Shown piece by piece: positions 1-6,301 of a DNA stretch of 6,835 bases. The position numbers and the translations under genes are program-made. Position 1 is the stretch's first letter. Every line of letters begins with the position of its first letter. Under the pieces are notes generated by a model. It ran no database searches. It was not told the origin of the DNA and saw only the letters and a list, made by a program, of their open reading frames with translations. The stretch comes from Cyanobacteria bacterium Co-bin13 (lineage in GTDB: Bacteria; Cyanobacteriota; Cyanobacteriia; Phormidesmidales; Phormidesmidaceae): assembly GCA_014534385.1 (NCBI GenBank), contig JACVRP010000204.1:1-6835 (forward strand), in the 5' to 3' direction.

Positions 1-584
1 CGCGTACTCCGGTGAAAAAAGGCGACCTCTACAAAGGGCCCCAACCCCAGCCCCAGCGGCCCCAAAATGGCATAGTCAAAGTCATCGCAAAAGGGGGACT
101 TAGAGCTTTCTGCGGGCAATACTTGAGTCCGGTTGGCGGGCAGGCCCAACCAGGCCAGCGGCAGGTTCACGGGAAAGCTCCACTGATCCGGGGCAACAAA
201 CACCTGTGCCCTGGAAAAGCAGCGGGCAAACGGCCCTACAAATACCTTGTGTTCAATACCTGAAACGGTCGGTAGAACAATGTATTTCACCTCACCATGC
301 CGGGCCTCTAGCTCCTGCAGCAGTCGCACACACTCGGGCGTGGGCGCAACTGGCGCATATACCAGCAGGCCGCCCCGCTCTAGCCGCACCACCGTCATCC
401 GAATGGGCACGATGACGTAGAAAATGCCCTGCACCTGATCAAAGGTCCAGATCGTATCTTTGACAATTTCCTGCCGCAGCGTTCGCCGCTGCCCATAGGG
501 GTAAAGCGGCACCACTGGCCAAAACGGCCAGGCCCAATCCTTGGAGCGAAGGGTTGATTGGAGCCTTTCTGTCGAACTGAACAA
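1..584 (-). CDS. DUF4336 domain protein, C-terminus cut off by window edge
   Basis: The frame is open from an upstream TAG at 624-626 to the window edge, giving 194 visible residues from a TTG at 582-584. Seen: a Trp/Pro-rich N-terminal motif DWAWPFWPVVPLYPYG (about residues 16-31), then DTIWTFDQVQGIFYV (43-57), PIRMTVVRLE (60-69), LLVYAPVAPT (73-82), LPTVSGIEHKVFVGPFAR (104-121) and LPLAWLGLP (141-149). From memory these match the DUF4336 family of cyanobacteria and plastids, which is distantly related to the metallo-beta-lactamase fold; the EHKVFVGP segment lies where that fold usually carries metal-binding histidines. No biochemical role is established that I know of. No ATG or GTG precedes the conserved WPFWP motif, so the start is either TTG at 584 (no clear Shine-Dalgarno) or damaged. 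The gene lies 292 bp downstream of the sulfotransferase, on the same strand. Confidence 0.85.
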   Translation of the reverse strand, partial: MFSSTERLQSTLRSKDWAWPFWPVVPLYPYGQRRTLRQEIVKDTIWTFDQVQGIFYVIVPIRMTVVRLERGGLLVYAPVAPTPECVRLLQELEARHGEVKYIVLPTVSGIEHKVFVGPFARCFSRAQVFVAPDQWSFPVNLPLAWLGLPANRTQVLPAESSKSPFCDDFDYAILGPLGLGLGPFVEVAFFHRST

Positions 585-876
585 ACCCGGTACCGAACTT
601 CTTAAGACGCCTGTGGTTATAGCCTACTGTACGCAAAGCAGTCTTGGGATTTGAGTTTTTGGAAGGTGGGAGGAGGGGGTTGCGATCGCACCCTCACCCC
701 CGCCACAGCCAACAACCAGCCTGCCGCAAAAATCCCTCGGTGCTGGCCCTGTTGCCGTCTCTTACAGCAATTTTCAGACTAATAAGCCGCAGGCTTTTGC
801 GGATGGGTGGATGGGTGGCGAAGAATGCAGCGACGGAGGAATGAGCTAGACATCGCAATTCGTGGATTGAGTCGCT
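585..876. other. Intergenic spacer with a HIP1-centred palindrome
   Basis: This spacer separates the sulfotransferase stop from the DUF4336 start. It contains a perfect HIP1 octamer at 682-689 inside the 10-bp palindrome TGCGATCGCA (681-690), flanked by G-rich (671-679) and C-rich (691-701) tracts that could extend a stem with a bulge. No T-run follows on either strand, so I do not call it a terminator. A short direct repeat of GGATGGGT lies near 799-815. The plus-strand reading frame here is low-complexity with a TTG start and no recognisable family, so I see no gene. Confidence 0.6.
682..689. repeat. HIP1 octamer GCGATCGC
   Basis: A perfect copy of the highly iterated palindrome typical of many cyanobacterial chromosomes. 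Other perfect copies lie at 3738-3745, 4110-4117, 4954-4961 and 5313-5320 (all inside the copper ATPase gene) and at 5737-5744. This density of about one per 1.1 kb is the main sequence-level evidence for a cyanobacterial host. Confidence 0.9.
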
Positions 877-1623
877 TTAGAGGTGCTTAGAATACCCAAA
901 ATGGGCAAAATCCAGCTCATAAAGCCTGTAAACCCGCTCCATTAGATCAGCCGTGTAGAAGTTAGCAAATTTATTAGCAGATGAGGTTGAATTGCGCCTT
1001 TCATGGAGAAAGTATTTTGAGAAATTAGGCGATATCTTTTCGCCTACGGCCTGCAGGTCTTTGCCAAAGCTTTCATACTTGCCGACAAAGTCAAACCTGA
1101 TCGCTTCCTGAAAGGTTTGGTAGTACTGCAAGCGCCAATGCGGATCCATTGCCGAGATGGGCTGTGCTTCTACAGTAGAGATAAAGTCTTCAAACGAGAC
1201 TTCGGTATGTAGGACAGTCTAGTTACGGACTAACTGCCTGAGTATTTGGGCTTTGATCGGGTGAGGTGCAGCGATCTTATCCAGATAGCAGGATAAAACC
1301 CGCGTGTAGGGATTTCTCACGAAGCAGAACTTGAAGATGTCAGAGCGGCTCAAAAAGGCATCCAACGGGCCTACCTGAATCGGCATCAGCAAAGGGGAAA
1401 ACTTGCGGAGGTGGATGTCCTCAAAGTCATCCCGCGCGAACTGCTCATCTTCTAGCTCTAGCCGCTGTAGCGTCAGCTTGATAGTCGAGCAGCCAACTTT
1501 GGGGGTATCCACATAGAGATACCTGTGCTTTAGAGAAATGTGAATCGAGAGATTGAACAGCTCTGCCTCAACGTATTTGGAGAACTGGCTAGCCTCGCAC
1601 AAAAATCGATCTCTGAGTGCCAT
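877..1623 (-). pseudogene. Sulfotransferase family protein interrupted by one in-frame TAG
   Basis: Reading from the ATG at 1621-1623 to the TAA at 877-879 gives 248 codons in one unbroken frame except for an amber codon at 1219-1221 (codon 135). Seen before the stop: YLYVDTPKVGCSTIKLTLQR (about 35-54), with PKVGCSTIK as the 5'-phosphosulfate (PAPS) loop, and FKFCFVRNPYTRVLSCYLDK (about 97-116), with R103 and S111 as the expected 3'-phosphate-binding pair. After the stop the frame continues into a coherent C-terminal part (VSFEDFI, MDPHWRLQYYQTF, FDFVGKYESF). Such enzymes transfer sulfate from PAPS to carbohydrate or other hydroxyls; the acceptor cannot be told here. Both halves belong to one family protein of normal length (about 250 aa), so a recent nonsense mutation or sequencing error fits best; readthrough is possible. 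A weak AAAGG lies about 10 nt before the ATG. Confidence 0.85.
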
Positions 1624-1748
1624 GAAGCGATGCCTTTAGCGGTTTTAGGGCGCTCGAAGGATGAGATCCCCTCAAAAACCCATTCACACTTCCTTTATCG
1701 GGCCAAAATAGCCGTTGAGCACCTCTCCAAAAGTGGATTTAGAGATTC

Positions 1749-1784
1749 GTTTTTTGGCTCATTTTTTGGCTCATTCTTTGGCTT
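1749..1784. repeat. Three tandem copies of a 12-bp repeat
   Basis: Units at 1749-1760, 1761-1772 and 1773-1784 share the pattern (A/G)TTTTTTGGCTC. The second differs from the first only at its first base, and the third carries two changes (C for T at its fourth base and T for C at its last). The repeat lies in the spacer between the transporter stop and the sulfotransferase start, about 125 bp upstream of the latter. The 12-bp length keeps frame, so reading frames across it are open on both strands (giving FFGS repeats on plus and KNEP repeats on minus), but neither looks like a real protein. Confidence 0.8.
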
Positions 1785-1830
1785 ATAGCTGTCGCCCCAT
1801 TGCTTAGGACATTGAATTGAATGGGGGTGT

Positions 1831-1843
1831 GGGGCTCCGCCCC
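1831..1843. other. GC-rich hairpin between transporter and sulfotransferase
   Basis: GGGGC (1831-1835) and GCCCC (1839-1843) form a 5-bp stem with a TCC loop. Flanking TGGGGG (1822-1827) and CCCCCA (1840-1845) offer an alternative pairing, and C-rich blocks at 1856-1862 and 1865-1870 could pair with the G-rich side. It lies about 75 bp past the transporter stop and could help end that transcript. No U-run follows on the minus strand, so an intrinsic terminator is not supported; it may instead be a remnant of a dispersed GC-rich repeat. Confidence 0.4.
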
Positions 1844-1916
1844 CAGCCAGAGGTTCCACCCCTGCACCCCGTCCTAATACCAATGGCTAGCGCTATAAAT
1901 AGTGTTTTGCCACGCA

Positions 1917-3125
1917 TTACAGCAGCAACCCGGCAATACAGGCCGTCATAAAACATGCCAGGCTGCCACCGATCATCGCGCTCATGCCCAGCTTGGCCAG
2001 ATCTCGCTGCCGGTTAGGCGCAATGCCGCCAATGCCCCCGATTTGAATGCCGATCGAGCTTAGGTTAGAAAATCCGCACAAAGCATAGGTCGCAATCACG
2101 ACTGAACGGTCTGAGATGGAAAACTCTGCCGTCATCTGCTGCAAATCCAGGTAGGCAATGAACTCGTTGAGAATCGTTTTCTTGCCTAGCAGGACGCCGA
2201 CCTCCAGACAATCAGCCCAGGGCACCCCCATCAGCCAGGCTACCGGAGCGAGCAGGTAGGCAAAAATAAGTTCTAGAGACAGCTCCGGCAGGCCAACCAA
2301 GCTGCCCAGCCAGCCAAATAAGGCGTTGACCGCTGCCAGCAGGGCCAGAAAGGCAATCAGCATAGCGGCAATGTTGAGGGCTAGCTTTAGGCCATCCAAA
2401 GCCCCGGTGGTAACGGCATCGATCACGTTAACGGAGGAACGCTCAACCTCCAGGCCGATATCGCCTTTGGTCAGGGGCTTCTCGATTTCTGGGTAAATCA
2501 GCTTTGAAACCGCCAGTCCTGCTGGGGCCGACATCACCGAAGCCGCAATCAAATGCTCTGGGGAAATGCCAAAGGAAACATACGCTGCCAAAACGCCGCC
2601 CGCCACCGTTGAAAACCCACCCACCATCACGGCGTGCAGTTCTGACTGAGTGGTTTTGGCAACGTAGGGTTTAATCACCAGAGGCGCTTCCGTTTGCCCC
2701 ACAAAAATGTTGGCTGCTGCCGATAGCGACTCTGCCCCAGAGGTGCCCATCGTGCGCATCATTAGCCAGGCTGCTGCCTGCACCAGGCGCTGGAGCAGAC
2801 CGTAGTGGTAGAGAATGCTGATAAAAGCCGAGAAAAAGATGACGGTAGGTAAGACCTTAAAGGCAATAAAAACGTCTCTAAAGTTCTCTCCAAAGACAAA
2901 TTCAGCCCCCGCATCGGAAAAGTCTAGAAAGCGAGTTACCGCCGCTCCCAACCATTGAAACAGGGCCAGACCCACCGGGGTTCTCAAAATGAATACGGCC
3001 AGGAGAAGCTGCAGCCCGATGCCCCAGAGCACTGTGCGCCAACGCACGGCCCGCCGATTAGCAGACATTAGGTAAGCTAAACCGACAAAAACTGCTAGCC
3101 CCAACAGAGACACCAGACGTTCCAT
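1917..3125 (-). CDS. Concentrative nucleoside transporter (CNT/NupC family)
   Basis: A complete 402-aa integral membrane protein, the usual length for bacterial CNTs, which couple nucleoside uptake across the cytoplasmic membrane to a sodium or proton gradient. Seen: hydrophobic segments throughout, starting near residues 5-20 and 32-50; FVGQTEAPLVIKPY (141-154); MVGGFSTVAGG (167-177); LGKKTILNEFIAY (313-325); and ALCGFSNLSSIGIQIGG (348-364). In the Vibrio cholerae CNT structure, the equivalent GQTE, the Glu of NEF and the F/N/S of FSNLSS contact the nucleoside. Here they are G143-E146, E321, F352, N354 and S357, all intact with matching spacing, so the protein should be functional. Whether it prefers H+ or Na+, and which nucleosides, cannot be read from the sequence. 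The ATG at 3123-3125 has no ordinary Shine-Dalgarno; a perfect inverted repeat ends 4 nt upstream. The copper ATPase lies 149 bp upstream on the same strand. Confidence 0.95.
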   Translation of the reverse strand: MERLVSLLGLAVFVGLAYLMSANRRAVRWRTVLWGIGLQLLLAVFILRTPVGLALFQWLGAAVTRFLDFSDAGAEFVFGENFRDVFIAFKVLPTVIFFSAFISILYHYGLLQRLVQAAAWLMMRTMGTSGAESLSAAANIFVGQTEAPLVIKPYVAKTTQSELHAVMVGGFSTVAGGVLAAYVSFGISPEHLIAASVMSAPAGLAVSKLIYPEIEKPLTKGDIGLEVERSSVNVIDAVTTGALDGLKLALNIAAMLIAFLALLAAVNALFGWLGSLVGLPELSLELIFAYLLAPVAWLMGVPWADCLEVGVLLGKKTILNEFIAYLDLQQMTAEFSISDRSVVIATYALCGFSNLSSIGIQIGGIGGIAPNRQRDLAKLGMSAMIGGSLACFMTACIAGLLL

Positions 3126-3129
3126 ACAG

Positions 3130-3172
3130 CCGCAAGATTTGAGATGGATAGATTCACCTTCAAATCTTGCGG
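3130..3172 (-). promoter_or_regulatory. Perfect 13-bp inverted repeat abutting the transporter start
   Basis: CCGCAAGATTTGA (3130-3142) is the exact reverse complement of TCAAATCTTGCGG (3160-3172), with a 17-nt spacer. The inner edge can add a G-U pair. In transporter mRNA it would form a stable hairpin ending 4 nt before the ATG, with an SD-like AGGTGA in the loop (3154-3159) and no SD in the normal place. A -35-like TTGACT (minus strand, 3182-3187) sits just upstream, so the repeat could also be a DNA operator over the promoter. No U-run follows, so termination of the upstream ATPase transcript is less likely. The regulator is unknown. Confidence 0.6.
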
Positions 3173-3274
3173 TATTTCGGCAGTCAAAACTGTACCCGCA
3201 GTGTCTCTAATGGGGGCCAGTGTAAGCCCGTAGTGATGTGTCTACCCTTTAAGCGTAGATGCCGCCACTCCTGA

Positions 3275-5686
3275 CTAGGTTTGCGTTGATGCCTGTCGTC
3301 GTAGAAGCAGGGAGTTCAATACAACGGTGACAGAGCTAAAGGCCATTAGACCGCCTGCAAAAGCAGGATTGAGGCTGATGCCCAGCGTCGGCAGCAGCGC
3401 GCCTGCGGCCAGGGGAATGCCCACCAGGTTGTAGGCAAAGGCCCAGGCCAGGTTCTGCCGAATTTTGTTGAAGGTGGCGCGACTGAGGTGAATGGCCTCG
3501 ACCACACCCATGAGCTGGTCGCGCATGAGGATAACGTCGGCAGTTTCCACGGCAATATCGGTGCCGGAGTTGAGGGTGATGCCGACATCAGCCTGGGCTA
3601 GCGCGGGGGCATCGTTGATGCCGTCGCCTACTAGGGCCACTCGCTGCCCTCGCGCCTGGAACTGGGAAATTGCTTCGACTTTGCCCTGGGGAGTGACTTC
3701 GGCAATTACCCGATCGCTGGGCAGGCCAAGTTGGGCTGCGATCGCATCTCCCACCACTTTTCGATCTCCGGTTAGCATAGCCACCCAGAGCCCCATTCCC
3801 TGCAGCTGCTCCACCACCTGCCGGGCATCGGAGCGCAGCACGTCAGCCACGCCAATGAGCCCGATCAGGGTTTGATCAAGGGCTACATACACAACCGTCT
3901 TACCTGCCTGGGCCAGGGTATTGGCCTGTGCCTCAACCGACTGGCTTAGCTCAATGCCCTGCTGCTCCATCCAGGCTCGATTGCCCAAGCGACAGACTGG
4001 CTCCGCTTCTCGCCAGGTGAGGCTGGCAGCGATGCCCAGGCCCGGCTCAGTCTGGAAGTGATCGGCCTTGAGCAGAGCCAGCTCTTTTTGCTGGGCGGCG
4101 GCTTGGATTGCGATCGCAAGCGGGTGGCGAGTGCCGCTCTCGACGGTTGCGGCCAGCCGCAGCAGGTCATCTTCCCCGAAGCCTTCTGCCAGCAGCACCC
4201 TATCAGTGACCTGAGGCTGGCCCACCGTCAGCGTGCCCGTCTTATCAAACACCACCGTATCGAGGTGATGCACCGTTTCGAGAATGTCGCCCCCCCGGAT
4301 CAGCAGCCCCCGCTCTGCGCCCATGCCAGAGCCCACTAAGATGGCGGTAGGAGTCGCCAGGCCCAGCGCACAGGGACAGGCAATCACCAGCACCGCAATA
4401 GCCAGCTTCAGGCTGATCAGCAGCGTGGAAGACTGGGCCGTCATGTGGTGGGCGGCGTGCATGTGGCCCAGAGCATGACCCATTACCTCAGGCCAGAGGG
4501 GCAAGCCAATGAAGTACCAGAAGAGAAAGGTTAGGGTGGCCAGGGTGATCACGCCGTAGGTGAAGTACCCAGAAATGACGTCGGCTAACCGCTGAACCGG
4601 GGCTTTGCGGCTCTGAGCGGTGTCTACCAGACGGATCATCTGGGCCAGCACCGTGTCTTTGCCGGTGCCTGTGACTTTGAGGGCAATAGCCCCTGACTGG
4701 TTCACTGTACCCGCTGCTACGGTGTCTCCCGGCTGCTTGAGCACGGGCATGGCCTCACCCGTCAGCATAGATTCATCTACGGTGGACTGACCGGCTACCA
4801 CCTCACCATCCGCCGGAATCTTCTCCCCCGGCAGCACCTGCACCCACTCCCCGGTATGGACACAGCTGGCCGGCACTTCTACCCCAGTCTGGGCAGCATC
4901 GGCTTTATCTGGGTCGGAGATCAGCCGGGCTACGGTGGGCTGGAGCGCGACTAGCGATCGCAACGCATCCGCCGCCTGATAGCGGGCTCGCTGCTCCAGC
5001 GTGCGCCCCAGCAAAATAAAGCTGAGCAGCATCACCGGCTCATCAAAGAAGCACTCCCAGCCCAGCTGGGGCATAAAGAAGGCTACAACGCTAGCAGTGT
5101 AGGCACTCAAGGCTCCCAGCGCTACCAGAGTATTCATATTCGGAGCTAGCCGCCGCAGCCCCTGCCAGCCGTCTACAACAATGCCTCGGGCAGGGCCCAT
5201 CAGCGTGACTGTAGCCAGCAAAAAGTGAAACCACAGGTCGCTGAGGATGGGCACCGTCAGCCAGCCGAAGTGGTTCAAATGGCCCAAGGTGGAGAGGGCA
5301 AGGAGGAGGGTTGCGATCGCAAGCCGCCCCAGGTAAGTCTTTTGCTCCTGCTGCTTGCGCTCCACCCAGTCAGCTAGCCCTGCGGTACCATCGCCGCCAT
5401 CGGTAGTTCTGGGCCGGGTGGGAAAGCCTGCTTCACTCACTCGCTCTGCCAGAGCTTCGGGGGCAATGCTGCCCTTTTCCGTTTCAACAACGGCCACCTC
5501 AGTTACCAGGTTTACCGTGGCCGAGAGCACTCCCTCAAAGCCGTTGAGCTGCTTTTCCACAGCCCGCACGCAGCCAGCACACTTCATGCCGCTGACATCG
5601 AGCACTACCGTCTCACGGGTTGGGGCATTGATCGGGCTGGAAGGCTCAGAGGTTGAAGCTTCCGCTTGATTGGGCAAAACCTGCAT
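3275..5686 (-). CDS. ctaA: Cu(I)-transporting P1B-type ATPase (CtaA/PacS/CopA type)
   Basis: A complete 803-aa heavy-metal P-type ATPase that moves copper across a membrane at the cost of ATP. Seen in order: one N-terminal metal-binding domain (about 26-95) with GMKCAGC (C36, C39); membrane segments near 119-137, 151-170, 185-205 and 212-228; actuator motif TGE (309-311); CPC in the transport helix (437-439); phosphorylation site DKTGTLT (D481); HP of the nucleotide-binding domain (521-522); GDGIND (687-692); and final helices with N745-X6-Y752-N753 and M781-X2-S784-S785. CPC, YN and MxxSS together are the Cu(I) (P1B-1) signature. In cyanobacteria CtaA supplies copper through the cytoplasmic membrane and PacS loads thylakoids; the MKCAGC motif and length suggest CtaA, but this symbol is tentative. 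A His/Met-rich loop (402-415) precedes the CPC helix. No Shine-Dalgarno precedes the ATG; it is the first usable start after an in-frame TGA. Confidence 0.95.
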   Translation of the reverse strand: MQVLPNQAEASTSEPSSPINAPTRETVVLDVSGMKCAGCVRAVEKQLNGFEGVLSATVNLVTEVAVVETEKGSIAPEALAERVSEAGFPTRPRTTDGGDGTAGLADWVERKQQEQKTYLGRLAIATLLLALSTLGHLNHFGWLTVPILSDLWFHFLLATVTLMGPARGIVVDGWQGLRRLAPNMNTLVALGALSAYTASVVAFFMPQLGWECFFDEPVMLLSFILLGRTLEQRARYQAADALRSLVALQPTVARLISDPDKADAAQTGVEVPASCVHTGEWVQVLPGEKIPADGEVVAGQSTVDESMLTGEAMPVLKQPGDTVAAGTVNQSGAIALKVTGTGKDTVLAQMIRLVDTAQSRKAPVQRLADVISGYFTYGVITLATLTFLFWYFIGLPLWPEVMGHALGHMHAAHHMTAQSSTLLISLKLAIAVLVIACPCALGLATPTAILVGSGMGAERGLLIRGGDILETVHHLDTVVFDKTGTLTVGQPQVTDRVLLAEGFGEDDLLRLAATVESGTRHPLAIAIQAAAQQKELALLKADHFQTEPGLGIAASLTWREAEPVCRLGNRAWMEQQGIELSQSVEAQANTLAQAGKTVVYVALDQTLIGLIGVADVLRSDARQVVEQLQGMGLWVAMLTGDRKVVGDAIAAQLGLPSDRVIAEVTPQGKVEAISQFQARGQRVALVGDGINDAPALAQADVGITLNSGTDIAVETADVILMRDQLMGVVEAIHLSRATFNKIRQNLAWAFAYNLVGIPLAAGALLPTLGISLNPAFAGGLMAFSSVTVVLNSLLLRRQASTQT

Positions 5687-5736
5687 AGGGGCAAATCGGG
5701 TAAAACCGTCTATCTCGCATCATAGAAGGAAACCCT

Positions 5737-5744
5737 GCGATCGC
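5737..5744. repeat. HIP1 octamer upstream of the copper ATPase
   Basis: A perfect GCGATCGC, 51 bp before the ATPase start codon, in the 209-bp spacer that should hold its promoter. HIP1 copies are spread through genes and spacers alike, so no regulatory role is implied. Confidence 0.85.
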
Positions 5745-5799
5745 CCGGAATTTGTTTCTTTGGGCTTAATAATTTCTTTTATCAGGAAATATAGCTCGG

Positions 5800-5857
5800 G
5801 TCAGAAAGCCCAGGCCCAAGCCAGCAGTCAATGCCGCACCTGGGTAGGCTTTCTGAC
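5800..5857 (-). terminator. Strong hairpin between the small gene and the copper ATPase
   Basis: GTCAGAAAGCC (5800-5810) is the exact reverse complement of GGCTTTCTGAC (5847-5857). The stem continues with CAGG (5811-5814) pairing CCTG (5839-5842) across a one-sided GGTA bulge, leaving a 24-nt loop. The hairpin begins 38 nt past the stop of the 77-aa gene and lies about 115 nt before the ATPase start. It is well placed to end the upstream transcript or to act in the ATPase leader. No U-run follows on the minus strand, so this is not a textbook intrinsic terminator, and the terminator label is inference from position. Confidence 0.45.
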
Positions 5858-5895
5858 TTGCCTCTGCCCCATAAGGTAAGCGACGGCGATAAAAG

Positions 5896-6129
5896 CTAAC
5901 GCAGCTGAGCGGCCTCTACCGTCGCTTCGCCGTGCCCAGGCACCCAAACAACCCAGCGGTTACCGGGTTCCCGACAGAGCAGCAGCGCCTCATCGTGACT
6001 AAAGGGGCTAATCGGCGTTAATAGCCTGACCCATTTACCAACCTGTAGAGAGCTGGCGGATTTTGCCGATAGGTGGGAGGGGTGCCACGCGGAAAAAACG
6101 GCGCTGGACTTGGAAATATTGAGCTGCAT
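5896..6129 (-). CDS. Small conserved-looking hypothetical protein, 77 aa
   Basis: I do not recognise a function. The frame runs from ATG 6127-6129 to a stop at 5896-5898 and has a clear Shine-Dalgarno AGGAG 7 nt upstream, the best ribosome site in the window. Residues 28-76 look like a compact domain with alternating hydrophobics: GKWVRLLTPISPF (31-43), DEALLLCREPG (46-56), WVVWVPGHGEA (59-69). From memory, short cyanobacterial proteins of unknown function share this pattern (…RLL.P..PF..DEALLLC, then W.AWVP.HGEA), so it is likely a real lineage-specific gene; the first ~27 residues look less constrained. No signal peptide or membrane segment is evident, so a soluble cytoplasmic protein is expected. 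It lies upstream of the copper ATPase on the same strand, separated by a strong hairpin. An NtcA-like palindrome lies 83-104 bp upstream of its start codon. Confidence 0.7.
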   Translation of the reverse strand: MQLNISKSSAVFSAWHPSHLSAKSASSLQVGKWVRLLTPISPFSHDEALLLCREPGNRWVVWVPGHGEATVEAAQLR

Positions 6130-6136
6130 AGACCTA

Positions 6137-6141
6137 CTCCT
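6137..6141 (-). promoter_or_regulatory. Ribosome binding site of the 77-aa gene
   Basis: AGGAG on the minus strand, 7 nt before the ATG at 6129. It supports this start and the reality of the gene, since most other starts in the window lack a Shine-Dalgarno sequence. Confidence 0.65.
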
Positions 6142-6211
6142 GCTCAGCAGCGTAGGACTCCTGCTAGCCCTGCCATCAGGACAAGAAGCTTTACCGCCAA
6201 GCTCTAAAGAT

Positions 6212-6233
6212 TTCTGTATATACAGATACAGAA
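6212..6233. promoter_or_regulatory. Hyphenated palindrome matching the NtcA site TGTA-N8-TACA
   Basis: TTCTGTAT (6212-6219) and ATACAGAA (6226-6233) are exact reverse complements separated by 6 nt. The core reads GTA (6216-6218), eight bases, TAC (6227-6229), which is the GTAN8TAC site of the cyanobacterial nitrogen regulator NtcA, including the flanking T and A. It is centred about 93 bp upstream of the 77-aa gene start. For a class II site the -10 box on the minus strand would fall near 6188-6193, where TAAAGC only partly fits TAN3T. The match to the site is good; a working promoter is not shown. Confidence 0.5.
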
Positions 6234-6301
6234 TTTTGCCGTCTTAGGGCAAGGGGTCTTATTAGAACGTTATAAGTACGTGACCTAAATTAAACGTTGC
6301 T

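Noticed and set aside
12..415. Two overlapping plus-strand frames (12-263 and 206-415)
   Set aside because: They are antisense to the well-conserved DUF4336 sequence and show no recognisable domain.
644..844. Plus-strand 66-codon frame in the spacer
   Set aside because: TTG start, no Shine-Dalgarno, Arg/Ser/Leu-rich composition and no family resemblance.
1540..1788. Plus-strand 82-codon frame ending in FFGS repeats, and minus-strand frame 1695-1883 with KNEP repeats
   Set aside because: The first is antisense to the sulfotransferase 5' end. Both only look protein-like because the 12-bp repeat keeps frame.
3241..3259. Small inverted repeat TCTAC-N9-GTAGA just past the ATPase stop as a terminator
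   Set aside because: The stem is only 5 bp and no U-run follows on the minus strand.
3492..3875. Open frame of 127 codons on the plus strand inside the copper ATPase gene (and similar ones at 4058-4339, 4284-4478, 5355-5669, and on minus at 3346-3588 and 3946-4170)
   Set aside because: They overlap a fully intact 803-aa gene with complete motifs, have low-complexity Ser/Pro/Thr/Ala composition typical of shadow frames, and match no family I know.
5719..5724. TATGAT on the minus strand as a -10 box for the copper ATPase
   Set aside because: The hexamer is good and well placed (about 30 nt before the ATG), but no acceptable -35 lies 16-18 bp upstream, so I do not list it as a promoter.
5670..5879. 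Plus-strand 69-codon frame across the ATPase start and leader
   Set aside because: It overlaps the ATPase start and the hairpin and shows no coding pattern.
6212..6233. LexA or CopY-type operator
   Set aside because: The LexA form CTGT-N8-ACAG does not fit: the spacings here are 4 or 10. The half-sites read TGTA…TACA, the opposite polarity to the CopY box TACAnnTGTA.
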